A DNA stretch of 64,000 nucleotides from a virus, in IMG/VR virus record IMGVR_UViG_3300027797_000021, positions 27,617-91,616 of that record, one strand, 5' to 3'. The translations under genes and the position numbers were made by a program. Under the pieces are notes generated by a model. That model was not told where the DNA came from. It saw only the letters and a list, made by a program, of their open reading frames with translations, and made no database searches. Below, one piece after another: positions 17,301 to 24,724 of the stretch. Within the stretch, counting starts at the first letter, position 1. Each line of letters starts with the position of its first letter.

Positions 17301-19788
17301 ATTTAGTTACAACTCTTAAAGCCAAGTTATTGGTGGGTGTTGTGCCACCAAGTTGTGCGCCAGGAATAGTAATTACATTACCTACTTGGTAGTTTGAACC
17401 ACCGCTGGTTACGGTAACTACAATGTTTCCAGGAACAAAACCATTAAGCGACCCAGTTTTCTGAATAGTAAATACTGCGCCAGAACCAGCAGTGCCAGAG
17501 GATCCCCCAGTGACTGTGCCCGTTACTCCAGTAACGGTTCCCGACCAACCTGCAGTGCCAGTTCCAGTCCCAGGTCCAGTCGCAGTAAAAACAGTACCAA
17601 TCGTATTATTTGCTGCGCCAATTGCGGTAAAGTCCGTTGTACCAACGGTGACTATAGTGTAACTCTGTCCACTGGCAAAATTACCTGCAGAGGTGACATT
17701 GTTCCCCGTAAAACTTGCAGTGCCAGTTCCAGTTCCAGGTCCAGTCGCAGTAAAAACAACACCAACCGTATTGCTTGCTGCGCCAATTGCGGTAAAGGAT
17801 GTATTTCCAACTGCGGAAATAGTGTAAACTCTTCCAGTCACAAAACTACCTGCAGTGACTGTAACTCCCGCAACGGTAAATGTTGTACTGCCGTTAGTAT
17901 CAAGTGCAGACTTTGGGTTTTGGTTACCCGAAAAATAAAACTGAGTAGTGCTGGCTACGGTAACTGTTCTTGTAGTATCATAGGAACTCGGTATTGTACC
18001 AGTTATCGCAACGGTGTCACCGTTACTAAGGCCATGAGGTGCTGATGTAACGTAGGATGTTGTAGCAAAGGTTGTAGAGTAACTGGCGCCAGATATGTTA
18101 ACAAACTTTCTTCTGCCAGCATTATAGTCTTGGACTGTTCTTAGGTATCTAACGTACCATGAATAGTCCACAAGGATTGGCGTGTAGGCATACTCTATTC
18201 CGGTCTTATGTACTCCGGCTATAGACATTGACCCATCGAATGATATAGTGGATTTCTCTAATGATTCTAGAATGAATCTTCCGTCAGAAAAATCTCCAAT
18301 ACCTGGCTGATAATATTCCGATAGCGGAGATGCGTCCGTATCATATATGGCAGGTATTCTAGATATACCTTCTCCGTCCATCCCAGAGTAGTCCCAAGTT
18401 CCCTCACCCCATCTAACATATCCTATATTAGATGGGTATCTATTATTTAAGTCTTCTACTAGATCTTTGAACATTTTTTCTGGCTTACCAGAAGGGGAAA
18501 AATACGGTGTTGTTTTTTCTAAATCTGAAATTTCATAAATACTTGGAAAAGCTTGAGTGCTGTCAGAGTCTACGTCTACGCCATAAGCCTTCCATATGTC
18601 CAACTCTCTTCTTAGTGTTCTCTTTAGACCGTCACTATGGATTCCTGGAATATTCTTAGATACATCTAATATTCTTTGCTTGTATCTTAAGTTAGTTTCT
18701 TTATATAGTCTTTCTAGGCCTACTCTTGCGCCAAATTCATCAAAGTTATTAAATATATTAACTGCATATTGCTCGTAAGGAGTTCCGTTTATGGAAAGCG
18801 TTACATACTCTCTCATGACAAGGATCTGTTTATCCATTGGATTATAATAATAAACATGATCTGTTATTCTACTTCTGTGAAAATCTGATAAAGAATTTAC
18901 AGGTGAAAGGATAACATCATCGCCTACAATGGTCTGGAGATTAGTTGGCACATCATAAGAGACATAGGCCCATGCAAGCATGTTTTCATCGGCGCTATTA
19001 ATGTACGCATTAATATCCCTTAGGTCGATCTCCGAAACAATAGCATCTATGTTTTCTTGAACCAATGCTGTCAGAAATTTACCACCTGTAGACTGAGGGA
19101 TAGCTAAGGAGGGGGTAGCGGGCTCTAGGGAGTCATCAAATAACTTTGTCCACGTTGGAAATCTTCTTAAGATATTCCTTGCTGAATTTGATATTACTGG
19201 AGACGTAGGCTCGTGTATGCCTATTTCCAAATAAAATAGCAGTCCCAGCGTGGATACGTCTATATTCTCAGAGAATATTTCAAGTTCTATTTTTATCCAT
19301 GGCTTAGCGTTTCTAATAAATATAATATTAGAATCAAACGATAGAGAAGACTTTAGCCATGGACCATCTTCCGTATCTGACTCATGCATCTGGATATTGA
19401 AAGAAGGTACTTCAAATCCTGGTAAGTTTGTAAAGGTATGTTTATAGGCTAGAACGTCTATTCTTGAGCTAGTATCCAGGAAGCGTATTAAGTCAGGCGT
19501 AGCTGGCTCATAAACTATTTCACCGGCATTAGTTACGTACAGTGCATTTGCGCTAAGGGGCGTCGACATATCATTAGAATAGGATGGTGAGGTTACTTCC
19601 GTGCCCACGTAAGTGTTGTCACCGATTAGATTAAGGCCATAGCGAGATCTGGTATATGAGTAGTTATTGTACTGACTATTGCTATATAGGTTTACGGGAT
19701 TAGTACTTGTCCATAGCGAATTTCCCGTTAAAGAGTCATATGTTTTAGTGAAATCTCCACTTTTAAAAAGTAACAAGTACTGCTTCAT
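14320..19788 (-). CDS. Giant mosaic baseplate wedge/fibre protein
   Basis: A 1822-residue protein directly after the gpJ-like gene, where many phages encode a gpI or wedge protein. Residues about 350-400 (ARVGLERLYKETNLRYKQRI, then SDGLKRTLRREL) match the pattern of wedge proteins that follow gpJ in large myoviruses of Gram-positive hosts. Residues 580-830 are an insertion-like mosaic: an APHGLSNGDTVAITG module, two 55-residue repeats ending in FTATGPGTGTGTA, and a GSNYQVGNVITIPG module. All are familiar from tail fibres of unrelated phages. Near 1610-1680 lies an invasin-like Ig domain (ADGISKVSISGKI). It holds 22 [Ala/Ser/Thr]-Thr-Pro sites, 11 of them Ala-Thr-Pro. The start ATG has GAGG seven bases upstream. 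Confidence 0.7.
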   Translation of the reverse strand: MKQYLLLFKSGDFTKTYDSLTGNSLWTSTNPVNLYSNSQYNNYSYTRSRYGLNLIGDNTYVGTEVTSPSYSNDMSTPLSANALYVTNAGEIVYEPATPDLIRFLDTSSRIDVLAYKHTFTNLPGFEVPSFNIQMHESDTEDGPWLKSSLSFDSNIIFIRNAKPWIKIELEIFSENIDVSTLGLLFYLEIGIHEPTSPVISNSARNILRRFPTWTKLFDDSLEPATPSLAIPQSTGGKFLTALVQENIDAIVSEIDLRDINAYINSADENMLAWAYVSYDVPTNLQTIVGDDVILSPVNSLSDFHRSRITDHVYYYNPMDKQILVMREYVTLSINGTPYEQYAVNIFNNFDEFGARVGLERLYKETNLRYKQRILDVSKNIPGIHSDGLKRTLRRELDIWKAYGVDVDSDSTQAFPSIYEISDLEKTTPYFSPSGKPEKMFKDLVEDLNNRYPSNIGYVRWGEGTWDYSGMDGEGISRIPAIYDTDASPLSEYYQPGIGDFSDGRFILESLEKSTISFDGSMSIAGVHKTGIEYAYTPILVDYSWYVRYLRTVQDYNAGRRKFVNISGASYSTTFATTSYVTSAPHGLSNGDTVAITGTIPSSYDTTRTVTVASTTQFYFSGNQNPKSALDTNGSTTFTVAGVTVTAGSFVTGRVYTISAVGNTSFTAIGAASNTVGVVFTATGPGTGTGTASFTGNNVTSAGNFASGQSYTIVTVGTTDFTAIGAANNTIGTVFTATGPGTGTGTAGWSGTVTGVTGTVTGGSSGTAGSGAVFTIQKTGSLNGFVPGNIVVTVTSGGSNYQVGNVITIPGAQLGGTTPTNNLALRVVTKSDGLHISGTGKVNNVNKADVGVGLTYEIIMPPHDNYTTPSTFYSNLNYTNREDFYVGNRLPATSSASPEFNYIRIFDQEGNTIPDVVFKDKVYNQIYLNTHASPITNSITFNDASSVKIVFSNGGWNYVSQAYDTSLATASYRASFSTSTPSYYVNPTVNSQISMATPNRRPQDANIKIGSTDYSTKIASLNTNPLQSTFSLNPQNDPTILGTSTKSIYVNEMLDRVILPFDATPQYLYVDVSAPNGVGYFGSEDIETNIIGGRTINPDDNSQYLVPSSPNIKWKPFSSSNISLGSSNYFNSATINYASTPHYLLIESATSSYYPIYFDAYESFTAQTTPNLFGGYIDSLDNVYETGENPLNSYFNTDSFLSKIYLSKESFGLLQDDVYIIKDATLNTAQNSVQAYVESQDALLNNLNSSFSQDVETYIDVHAKKDKFLIQEQRSALHTGWIYLEENDYYIYANPVTESSSGRFFSVNLLNTPRNGAPVLVDVDGQNYRNMAFEDAATPGKLTFENSEIVNASANEIIYLAYKDISNVSVLDNYTGKEVLDTILVSENQITLTNEATPQSAATPFIYDREYLVSYKVNNAWYLDNDVYDPIADAYNSVIYFSSTPNSNSSYNITYENSINDITYPINLHLNSSLNPIDEGYIYVSKEDYPFSHVEAHLSPAYISDSTSDLMYLSLVSHDNQYNLKPGQTFAISGDLISATPSFITTSDNGLATAIIRYDGDIPAVYREGVIDIVGIGSATPNGEQNSSSEGYILKVPFAINRNDPFNLSVKAAASDININADGISKVSISGKIYWKNKPFNNEVQLSWNVGRTLKDLFAATPDYVINTNSNGEFTISNEITASDSSTPGYWFARVNISNEEAITSILTSSGEVLLSNDVTISGDVIYWHESYDSIQYSDENDIPLPNIYTINRQQNSQILATPSFAYEHSNAEIIYAYNSTPNWSPPKWIPLNRYDQYQMGLMGSTPYYISDYSQLHPDHEEE
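17551..17880 (-). repeat. Two tandem 165-base coding repeats in the wedge/fibre gene
   Basis: The plus-strand motif tgcagtgccagttccag begins at 17551 and again at 17716, giving a 165-base period (55 codons). Each copy encodes a unit with the pattern G-x-x-Y-T-I-x-x-V-G-x-T-x-F-T-A-I-G-A followed by VFTATGPGTGTGTA. This unit is widespread in fibres of marine and freshwater phages. The copies differ at several positions, so the duplication is not recent, or the units were acquired already diverged. The region is visibly richer in G+C than the rest of the gene. Confidence 0.85.
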
Positions 19789-19827
19789 TTAATCCTCAGT
19801 TTAACTAAAATTAATGTTTAAATAAAG

Positions 19828-19859
19828 TATATTATAATATATATTTTATTTATAAATAA
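19828..19859 (-). promoter_or_regulatory. AT-rich promoter-like element with two 14-base palindromes
   Basis: In the 78-base gap before the wedge/fibre gene, a perfect TATAAT (minus strand, 19836-19831) has a poor -35 hexamer TTATTT 17 bases upstream (19859-19854). The element is made of two perfect 14-base palindromes, tatattataatata (19828-19841) and ttatttataaataa (19846-19859), with centres 18 bases apart. A start near 19824 would leave a leader of about 35 bases including the GAGG ribosome site. AT-rich sequence yields such patterns readily, so this is tentative. Confidence 0.35.
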
Positions 19860-19866
19860 CTTATTC

Positions 19867-21036
19867 TTAATAAGTTGTCGATCCCATTATAACAGAATTT
19901 ATACTAACAGTTCCAGCTGATATATACTTTTTAATGCCTTGTAACGAAAAATCTTGTAGTGGCAGCTCTTTTCCATCGGCGGTAATGCTAGATACAATTG
20001 TATTTCTTATATAATCAGAAGATCTGTTAATTTGGTTTTCAATTTGGGTCAAGGACATGGTATCCCCTATGGTTAGTGAATTTAAATACCTCTTAACGAA
20101 TAATGATGCTTGATTTGCAATGCCGGAAGCCAAGGTCGCAGATACACCCATGGGGATTCTAATGGTAGCTGCAACTGAAACTGTAACTTTTTCTGCTATT
20201 CTAACATTGAATTTAACACCTACTGGCTTGACTGCGTTAACTGCTAATAAAATATTTTGAGGAAGATTACCTAATCCACTACTTGTTTCTGGGACTACTA
20301 CAATATCGCAAGATCCTATTCCATAAGAGCCTTCTCTAATTCTAACATCTCTTACGCCCCTCACTCCTAAGGCAGCAAACCTTACTGATTCTGCACTCCC
20401 CACTGCCTTTGACTTAATCGACGCAATTATTCTTCTTCTAAAATTAGAATCAGATTCTGAATTTATATTAGAATATACTTCTTTTGGATTATTACAAAAT
20501 ATGATTACTCCAGCTGGGGAAAAGAAATTGTGCTTTGTCAAAGAATTAACTGGAGCTACGTACGCATTGTCCGAGAAATTTGGTTCTACCCTACCGTAGG
20601 CTCTGGTTGAACCTGTTGGAATTACTACATCACCAGCTAGTTTAAAGCCATATTGTTTTGATATAAAATTTGACACGTCATTATAAACCAGTACATCTTT
20701 TGGAATAGTTATAGCCGAGCTATGAGCTTTATTTATGAAGAATTCTATATTGAAGGACTGTCTATCTTGAGAAGCGTAATCTGTTATACTCTTTCTTGTT
20801 ATCCCATAAAGATCGCCAATCAGATCTAGATTCCTACCAGAGGCACTAGATAGGTCCCCTTGCGTTATGTTGAACCTTAGTGCTTCGTAAAGATCTGATA
20901 TTTCAGAACTAAAAGCTTCCGCAAAAGCTCTAGCAATGGAACCTGGATAGACTGCCGATATTGCTGCGTCTTTTTGTAAAGAATTCAATATACTTACTAA
21001 TATATCTGATTTACTTTTAATACCATAAACGGACAT
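19867..21036 (-). CDS. Baseplate J-like wedge protein
   Basis: A 389-residue protein of the Baseplate_J family (P2 gpJ / T4 gp6 type), which builds the inner wedge ring around the hub. The sequence shows the family layout: a helical N-terminus (SILNSLQKDAAISAVYPGS, then ISDLYEALRFNI and LDLIGDLYGI), a beta domain with FISKQYGFKL, and the conserved ESDSNFRRRIIASIKSKAVG segment near residues 190-210. A C-terminal half of repeated alpha-beta units follows (KFNVRIAEKVTVSVAATIRI). Length is typical. It is three bases downstream of the gp25-like gene, the usual gene pair of contractile tails. It has no Ala-Thr-Pro site, unlike the next gene. I am confident in the family. Confidence 0.88.
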   Translation of the reverse strand: MSVYGIKSKSDILVSILNSLQKDAAISAVYPGSIARAFAEAFSSEISDLYEALRFNITQGDLSSASGRNLDLIGDLYGITRKSITDYASQDRQSFNIEFFINKAHSSAITIPKDVLVYNDVSNFISKQYGFKLAGDVVIPTGSTRAYGRVEPNFSDNAYVAPVNSLTKHNFFSPAGVIIFCNNPKEVYSNINSESDSNFRRRIIASIKSKAVGSAESVRFAALGVRGVRDVRIREGSYGIGSCDIVVVPETSSGLGNLPQNILLAVNAVKPVGVKFNVRIAEKVTVSVAATIRIPMGVSATLASGIANQASLFVKRYLNSLTIGDTMSLTQIENQINRSSDYIRNTIVSSITADGKELPLQDFSLQGIKKYISAGTVSINSVIMGSTTY

Positions 21037-21039
21037 TTA

Positions 21040-21420
21040 TTAATCTCCTAGATTTTGACTTATTGATAACATAATGGGTTCGTCTATATCGGATACTATG
21101 TGAATATCAAACTTAATAGTATCCCTGCTGGTTGGAACAGCGGTAATCTTAATGTTGCGTCCCTTGAAAAGGCCTTCTTTTTGAAGCCCAGCCATAATGA
21201 GAGCTTTACCAAATTCTGCTGTCTCTTTTGTCTGTGGCAGTCCGTAGAGTCTGGATAAATCTATTCCGAGTTGTGGATATATATAGAAATCTCCAGGCTC
21301 TGTCATTAGCCTTAGGTAGATTTGCTGGATATCTTCATGCAAAGAGGATGGAGCCAATCCGAGATCCCTTTTTCCATCGATAACAAAATCTCCATCTAAG
21401 GTAAAATATAGGTCACTCAT
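21040..21420 (-). CDS. gp25/gpW-like baseplate wedge protein
   Basis: A 126-residue protein of the gp25-like (GPW_gp25) family, whose members initiate sheath polymerisation at the baseplate wedge core. Characteristic elements are the N-terminal DGDFVIDGKRDLGLA, the helix SLHEDIQQIYLRLMTEPGDF, then YPQLGIDLSRLYGLPQT, and a C-terminal beta segment. The size is normal for the family. It overlaps the upstream gene by eight bases and sits three bases before the gpJ-like gene, an order conserved across contractile tails and related injection systems. Confidence 0.88.
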   Translation of the reverse strand: MSDLYFTLDGDFVIDGKRDLGLAPSSLHEDIQQIYLRLMTEPGDFYIYPQLGIDLSRLYGLPQTKETAEFGKALIMAGLQKEGLFKGRNIKITAVPTSRDTIKFDIHIVSDIDEPIMLSISQNLGD

Positions 21421-22057
21421 TTACTGCCTCTAATGCTAACTGGTGTGCCTGCTCGAAGGATATTCCCTCTTTCATAAGACTTATCATATATACGATATGC
21501 TCTTTGGAATAATCTGATTGATATATTTCCAGTAAACCTATTTGCTCATTTGTCAATCCATCTATACTATATTCTGATTGATAATTTTGCTTTAATTGGT
21601 CGACTACTGGAGCAAATCCATACTCACCAGTTATAGTAATGGGCTTTTGCTTTTCCTCCTGGTCATATTTCTTAGCTATATCTAAATAATAGCTAACGCC
21701 ATTCTGGGCAGAATGTATCGATTTAGTATTTATTTTCACTAAAGTTGGTTCAATATAGGACGAGGCTGCATAGTTAAAATTGTAGCTATTCCACCTAAGG
21801 CCATCTTCTTTCGTATGCATTCTGACGGAGTCGCCAAAAAAGGATATTGACTTTGATCTTGCGCTAATAATTATTCCTATACCGGGAGCAGCAAATATTT
21901 CTATATCCCCTTCGTCATTTAACCTAATAAAACTAGATAAGTCGGGGTGCGTTAGTCCAACTTCTCTATCGGAAAATTCTTTTCTTTTTTTCATTTCAGA
22001 AGATACAGGTAGAGCTGGATCTTGGTAATTAATATTATTCATTGACCGTCTGCTCAT
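21413..22057 (-). CDS. Baseplate spike-associated protein (probable beta-prism tip or spike stalk)
   Basis: A 214-residue protein between the OB-fold spike gene and the gp25-like gene. Residues 27-100 are an alternating beta pattern (SSFIRLNDEGDIEIFAAPG, then GIIISARSKSISFFGDSVRM) typical of the intertwined strands in spike stalks below the OB fold. The C-terminal 80 residues are helical and polar (LTNEQIGLLEIYQSDYSKEH). Its start overlaps the preceding stop. In many contractile phages OB fold and spike helix are one polypeptide; here they may be split over two genes. The spike role is inference from fold pattern and position; the gene itself is certain. Confidence 0.55.
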   Translation of the reverse strand: MSRRSMNNINYQDPALPVSSEMKKRKEFSDREVGLTHPDLSSFIRLNDEGDIEIFAAPGIGIIISARSKSISFFGDSVRMHTKEDGLRWNSYNFNYAASSYIEPTLVKINTKSIHSAQNGVSYYLDIAKKYDQEEKQKPITITGEYGFAPVVDQLKQNYQSEYSIDGLTNEQIGLLEIYQSDYSKEHIVYMISLMKEGISFEQAHQLALEAVNE

Positions 22058-22425
22058 TAGTGGACCATAAACCTTGGTATTCCGGTGTTTACCCTGTATT
22101 GATAGGCTCTATTATATCCAGAATTTGTATCGTCATAATAGTTTATTACATAAGGCTTTGCTTCATTATTATCTCTGAAACCTATTAGACACCTAGAGCC
22201 TGGTACCGGAGCAACAATCTGGACTCCCCTAACACTGGGGCATACTACGTCTTTAACTATATTTCCTATGTTTTCTGAATGATGATCTTCCAATACTACA
22301 ACTGCAGTGTTGTTACTATTATTGTAGGACATGATTACTCCAGGCCTTGATCTTGACCTTTGCATCTGGGATAGATCAATTTGGTCTTGTATTTTCTTAT
22401 CAAATTTTGGATAATTGGCTGGCAT
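22057..22425 (-). CDS. OB-fold spike/hub protein (gp5/gpV-like)
   Basis: A 122-residue protein with a five-stranded OB-like core at residues 27-95: RPGVIMSYNNSNNTAVVVLE, then DVVCPSVRGVQIVAPVPGS and CLIGFRDNNEAKPYVINYY. This corresponds to the N-terminal domain of gp5/gpV spike proteins, which caps the hub trimer. It lacks the C-terminal beta-helix, which may be provided by the adjacent downstream gene. It sits between the tail lysin and wedge genes as expected of the spike. The fold call is by strand pattern; there is no catalytic motif. Confidence 0.65.
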   Translation of the reverse strand: MPANYPKFDKKIQDQIDLSQMQRSRSRPGVIMSYNNSNNTAVVVLEDHHSENIGNIVKDVVCPSVRGVQIVAPVPGSRCLIGFRDNNEAKPYVINYYDDTNSGYNRAYQYRVNTGIPRFMVH

Positions 22426-22456
22426 AAAAGATCTCCTTATTTATGAATTATTGTGC

Positions 22457-24715
22457 TTAATCATTTACTAAATATTCTCCATTTAGCCATCTATCGATGT
22501 ATGTGGCAGAATTCTTGCCTTGTGTACCAGCATCCTTGGCGTATACGTCTTTAACCCATTGTTTCAATGCTGCTTCAGTGCCTCCACCATTTACGTAAAC
22601 TTCTACGGCGTCGCTAAACTTAACTGATCCTATCCATCCATATGGGTCTTTGTAATTATCTCCCCACGCTTGGAATTGATATCCGGTTTCTGGGATCGTT
22701 CCTAATTTTGTAAAAAGATAAGATGGAGGACCTCCCGTCCTCAAGGTGTAAAACATATATGCCTGGTTTAATGGTATCCAAACCCTACGGTCAACTAGTT
22801 CTCTGAGTTTTTCAACAGCACCGTTGTGACTGCCTGAATAAAATAATTCTAATTTATATTTTTCATTTAATTTTTCATTATAATTATCCACAGTAGGAGG
22901 TTGTTCTCCCGGATAAACTGTAGTCCAATTCTTGCTTGCTAGCTGCCATCCTTGCATCTGTTCTTTAGTCGTTGCATCTGTTAATTCATAGATTTTTCTA
23001 CCGTGCGCTGATCCATCGCCAGAATTTCTGCTAATTGTTCCATTGCTATATTCCCTAAATCCACCAGCGCCCATATTAATTTGAAATATACCCAAAGACA
23101 TAAAGTCTCCACTTAAAGTTTTCGGATTGCATGAAGTCGGATTACCTCCACCACTTTCCCTAACGGTAATTGCTGCAAAAATTGCTGCGGTTTCTTTTCC
23201 GCATACTGTGGTATGTAGCAGCTCGTAAACTGCGTCTCGCCCTATATTCTCTCCCCAACGACCATAATAATTTGTTGTAAGGTTAGAACTAGGAGCGACT
23301 ACTGTCGGAATGGGAATTAAACCTCCATCGATAGGATCAATCATATACCCAGGAGGTATTTCACCATTAGTACCTTCGTCAGGAACAATCCCTGCTGGAG
23401 TCATTGCTCCGCCGGGGCCAGTATATTTTCCTGCGCGCATTCCACTAAAGCTTAGGTGTATATGATTGGTATGGTTATTGTCTCTATTGTCGGCAAAAAA
23501 GTTTACATATTCTAGCCACGGTCGACTCAGTTTAAATGCGTTGGTACTTGCATCATTGTTGCCACTTTGGTCGACGCCATAACCAATGGCGTAGTCTTGA
23601 TGAATGCACAATAGGTCTGGCAGCAAGTACGGAGCTACATCCCCTAAGGTGTCCAGTAGTAATGTTAAAGCACCGTCGTATACGTCTTTAGTAACTCCGG
23701 GACTCAGATTTATTGCATCACTATTAATGTTGCCAACTGAAAATATGTCAACGGCTCTTCCACTAGAGTGATCGCTCAGCCATACGTTACCTTCATCATT
23801 TGGTTGCTTTGTCAACGCTCTTCCAGCACTGAATTGGCCATTAATAACTACGCCCTTTGAATGTAAAGCCAGTAGCAGCTCTATTAAAGCAGGAGCTACA
23901 TAGGCATTTATGTCCGTTGGATCTTCTAGAATAATATCTTTAGAAATGATCCTCTGTGACTCACCCACTATGGCATCTGGAAAATATGTATCTTCTCCGT
24001 TAAATACCGTGATTCCATCGGCAGCATATGTATTTGCAATGTCAAATTTAAAACTTGTATCAGTAAAAGTACTAGGATACTTGGAACGCAATACATCTAC
24101 TCTTTCTTGATACCATCCTTTTTCTTGTTCCGTCATTTGACTAAAGAGTGCTACATTTCTCATTCCTGCACTCTGGGTTTCGGTGGATGGTATGTTATCT
24201 CCGGTAGATGGATCTGCTCTAGTGCCTGAGGTCTGTGTACCGTAGTTACCAACACTTATCTGCTGCATATTGGCTATTGAACTACTAACAAACGATCCAC
24301 TAAAATTTTTTCCACTTAATGAATTTGCTATAATTCTATTGATTGCAGCTCCTCCAGTTAGTGTACTAGACGCCTCATCCTCTCGTTGACTTTCAGGATT
24401 GTTAACCTTAACATTTGGATTTTCTTGATTGCCCGCTGACGCTATTGATCCGCTACCTGTAATTAATGTATTTAGTGAAGAGGATACACTTTTATTCATT
24501 GCGGCAACGGCATACTTTGGGCTTCTAAAGAACGCATCACCATTTATCACATCGGATAGTGTTCTCGCGCTCAATGTTTGACCAACCATGGGTCTACTTA
24601 CTGAGGCGCTAGTATTTTTTACTGGCGTTTTTCCACCCGGAAAAAAGTCTGCGTGCAACGAAGTTGCAAATGATGCTGAATCGGCTAAGGCTGCATTATT
24701 AAAACTAAAAGACAT
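22457..24715 (-). CDS. Tail lysin: M15-type peptidase plus lysozyme-like transglycosylase
   Basis: A 752-residue protein with two apparent cell-wall enzymes. Residues about 265-425 look like a D-Ala-D-Ala carboxypeptidase (VanY/M15) domain: SDHSSGRAVD gives His316 and Asp323, and NHTNHIH provides His418 or His420 as the third zinc ligand. Residues about 485-690 look like a lysozyme-like domain: TVRESGGG with Glu520 as the expected catalytic acid, then LGIFQIN at 541-547. The first 250 residues are Ser/Asn-rich and low-complexity, likely a virion-attachment arm. Located between hub and spike genes, it should degrade peptidoglycan locally during tail penetration. A peptidase plus glycosidase fits a Gram-positive wall. 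The motifs are clear; activity is untested. Confidence 0.8.
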   Translation of the reverse strand: MSFSFNNAALADSASFATSLHADFFPGGKTPVKNTSASVSRPMVGQTLSARTLSDVINGDAFFRSPKYAVAAMNKSVSSSLNTLITGSGSIASAGNQENPNVKVNNPESQREDEASSTLTGGAAINRIIANSLSGKNFSGSFVSSSIANMQQISVGNYGTQTSGTRADPSTGDNIPSTETQSAGMRNVALFSQMTEQEKGWYQERVDVLRSKYPSTFTDTSFKFDIANTYAADGITVFNGEDTYFPDAIVGESQRIISKDIILEDPTDINAYVAPALIELLLALHSKGVVINGQFSAGRALTKQPNDEGNVWLSDHSSGRAVDIFSVGNINSDAINLSPGVTKDVYDGALTLLLDTLGDVAPYLLPDLLCIHQDYAIGYGVDQSGNNDASTNAFKLSRPWLEYVNFFADNRDNNHTNHIHLSFSGMRAGKYTGPGGAMTPAGIVPDEGTNGEIPPGYMIDPIDGGLIPIPTVVAPSSNLTTNYYGRWGENIGRDAVYELLHTTVCGKETAAIFAAITVRESGGGNPTSCNPKTLSGDFMSLGIFQINMGAGGFREYSNGTISRNSGDGSAHGRKIYELTDATTKEQMQGWQLASKNWTTVYPGEQPPTVDNYNEKLNEKYKLELFYSGSHNGAVEKLRELVDRRVWIPLNQAYMFYTLRTGGPPSYLFTKLGTIPETGYQFQAWGDNYKDPYGWIGSVKFSDAVEVYVNGGGTEAALKQWVKDVYAKDAGTQGKNSATYIDRWLNGEYLVND

Positions 24716-24724
24716 TTATTACTC

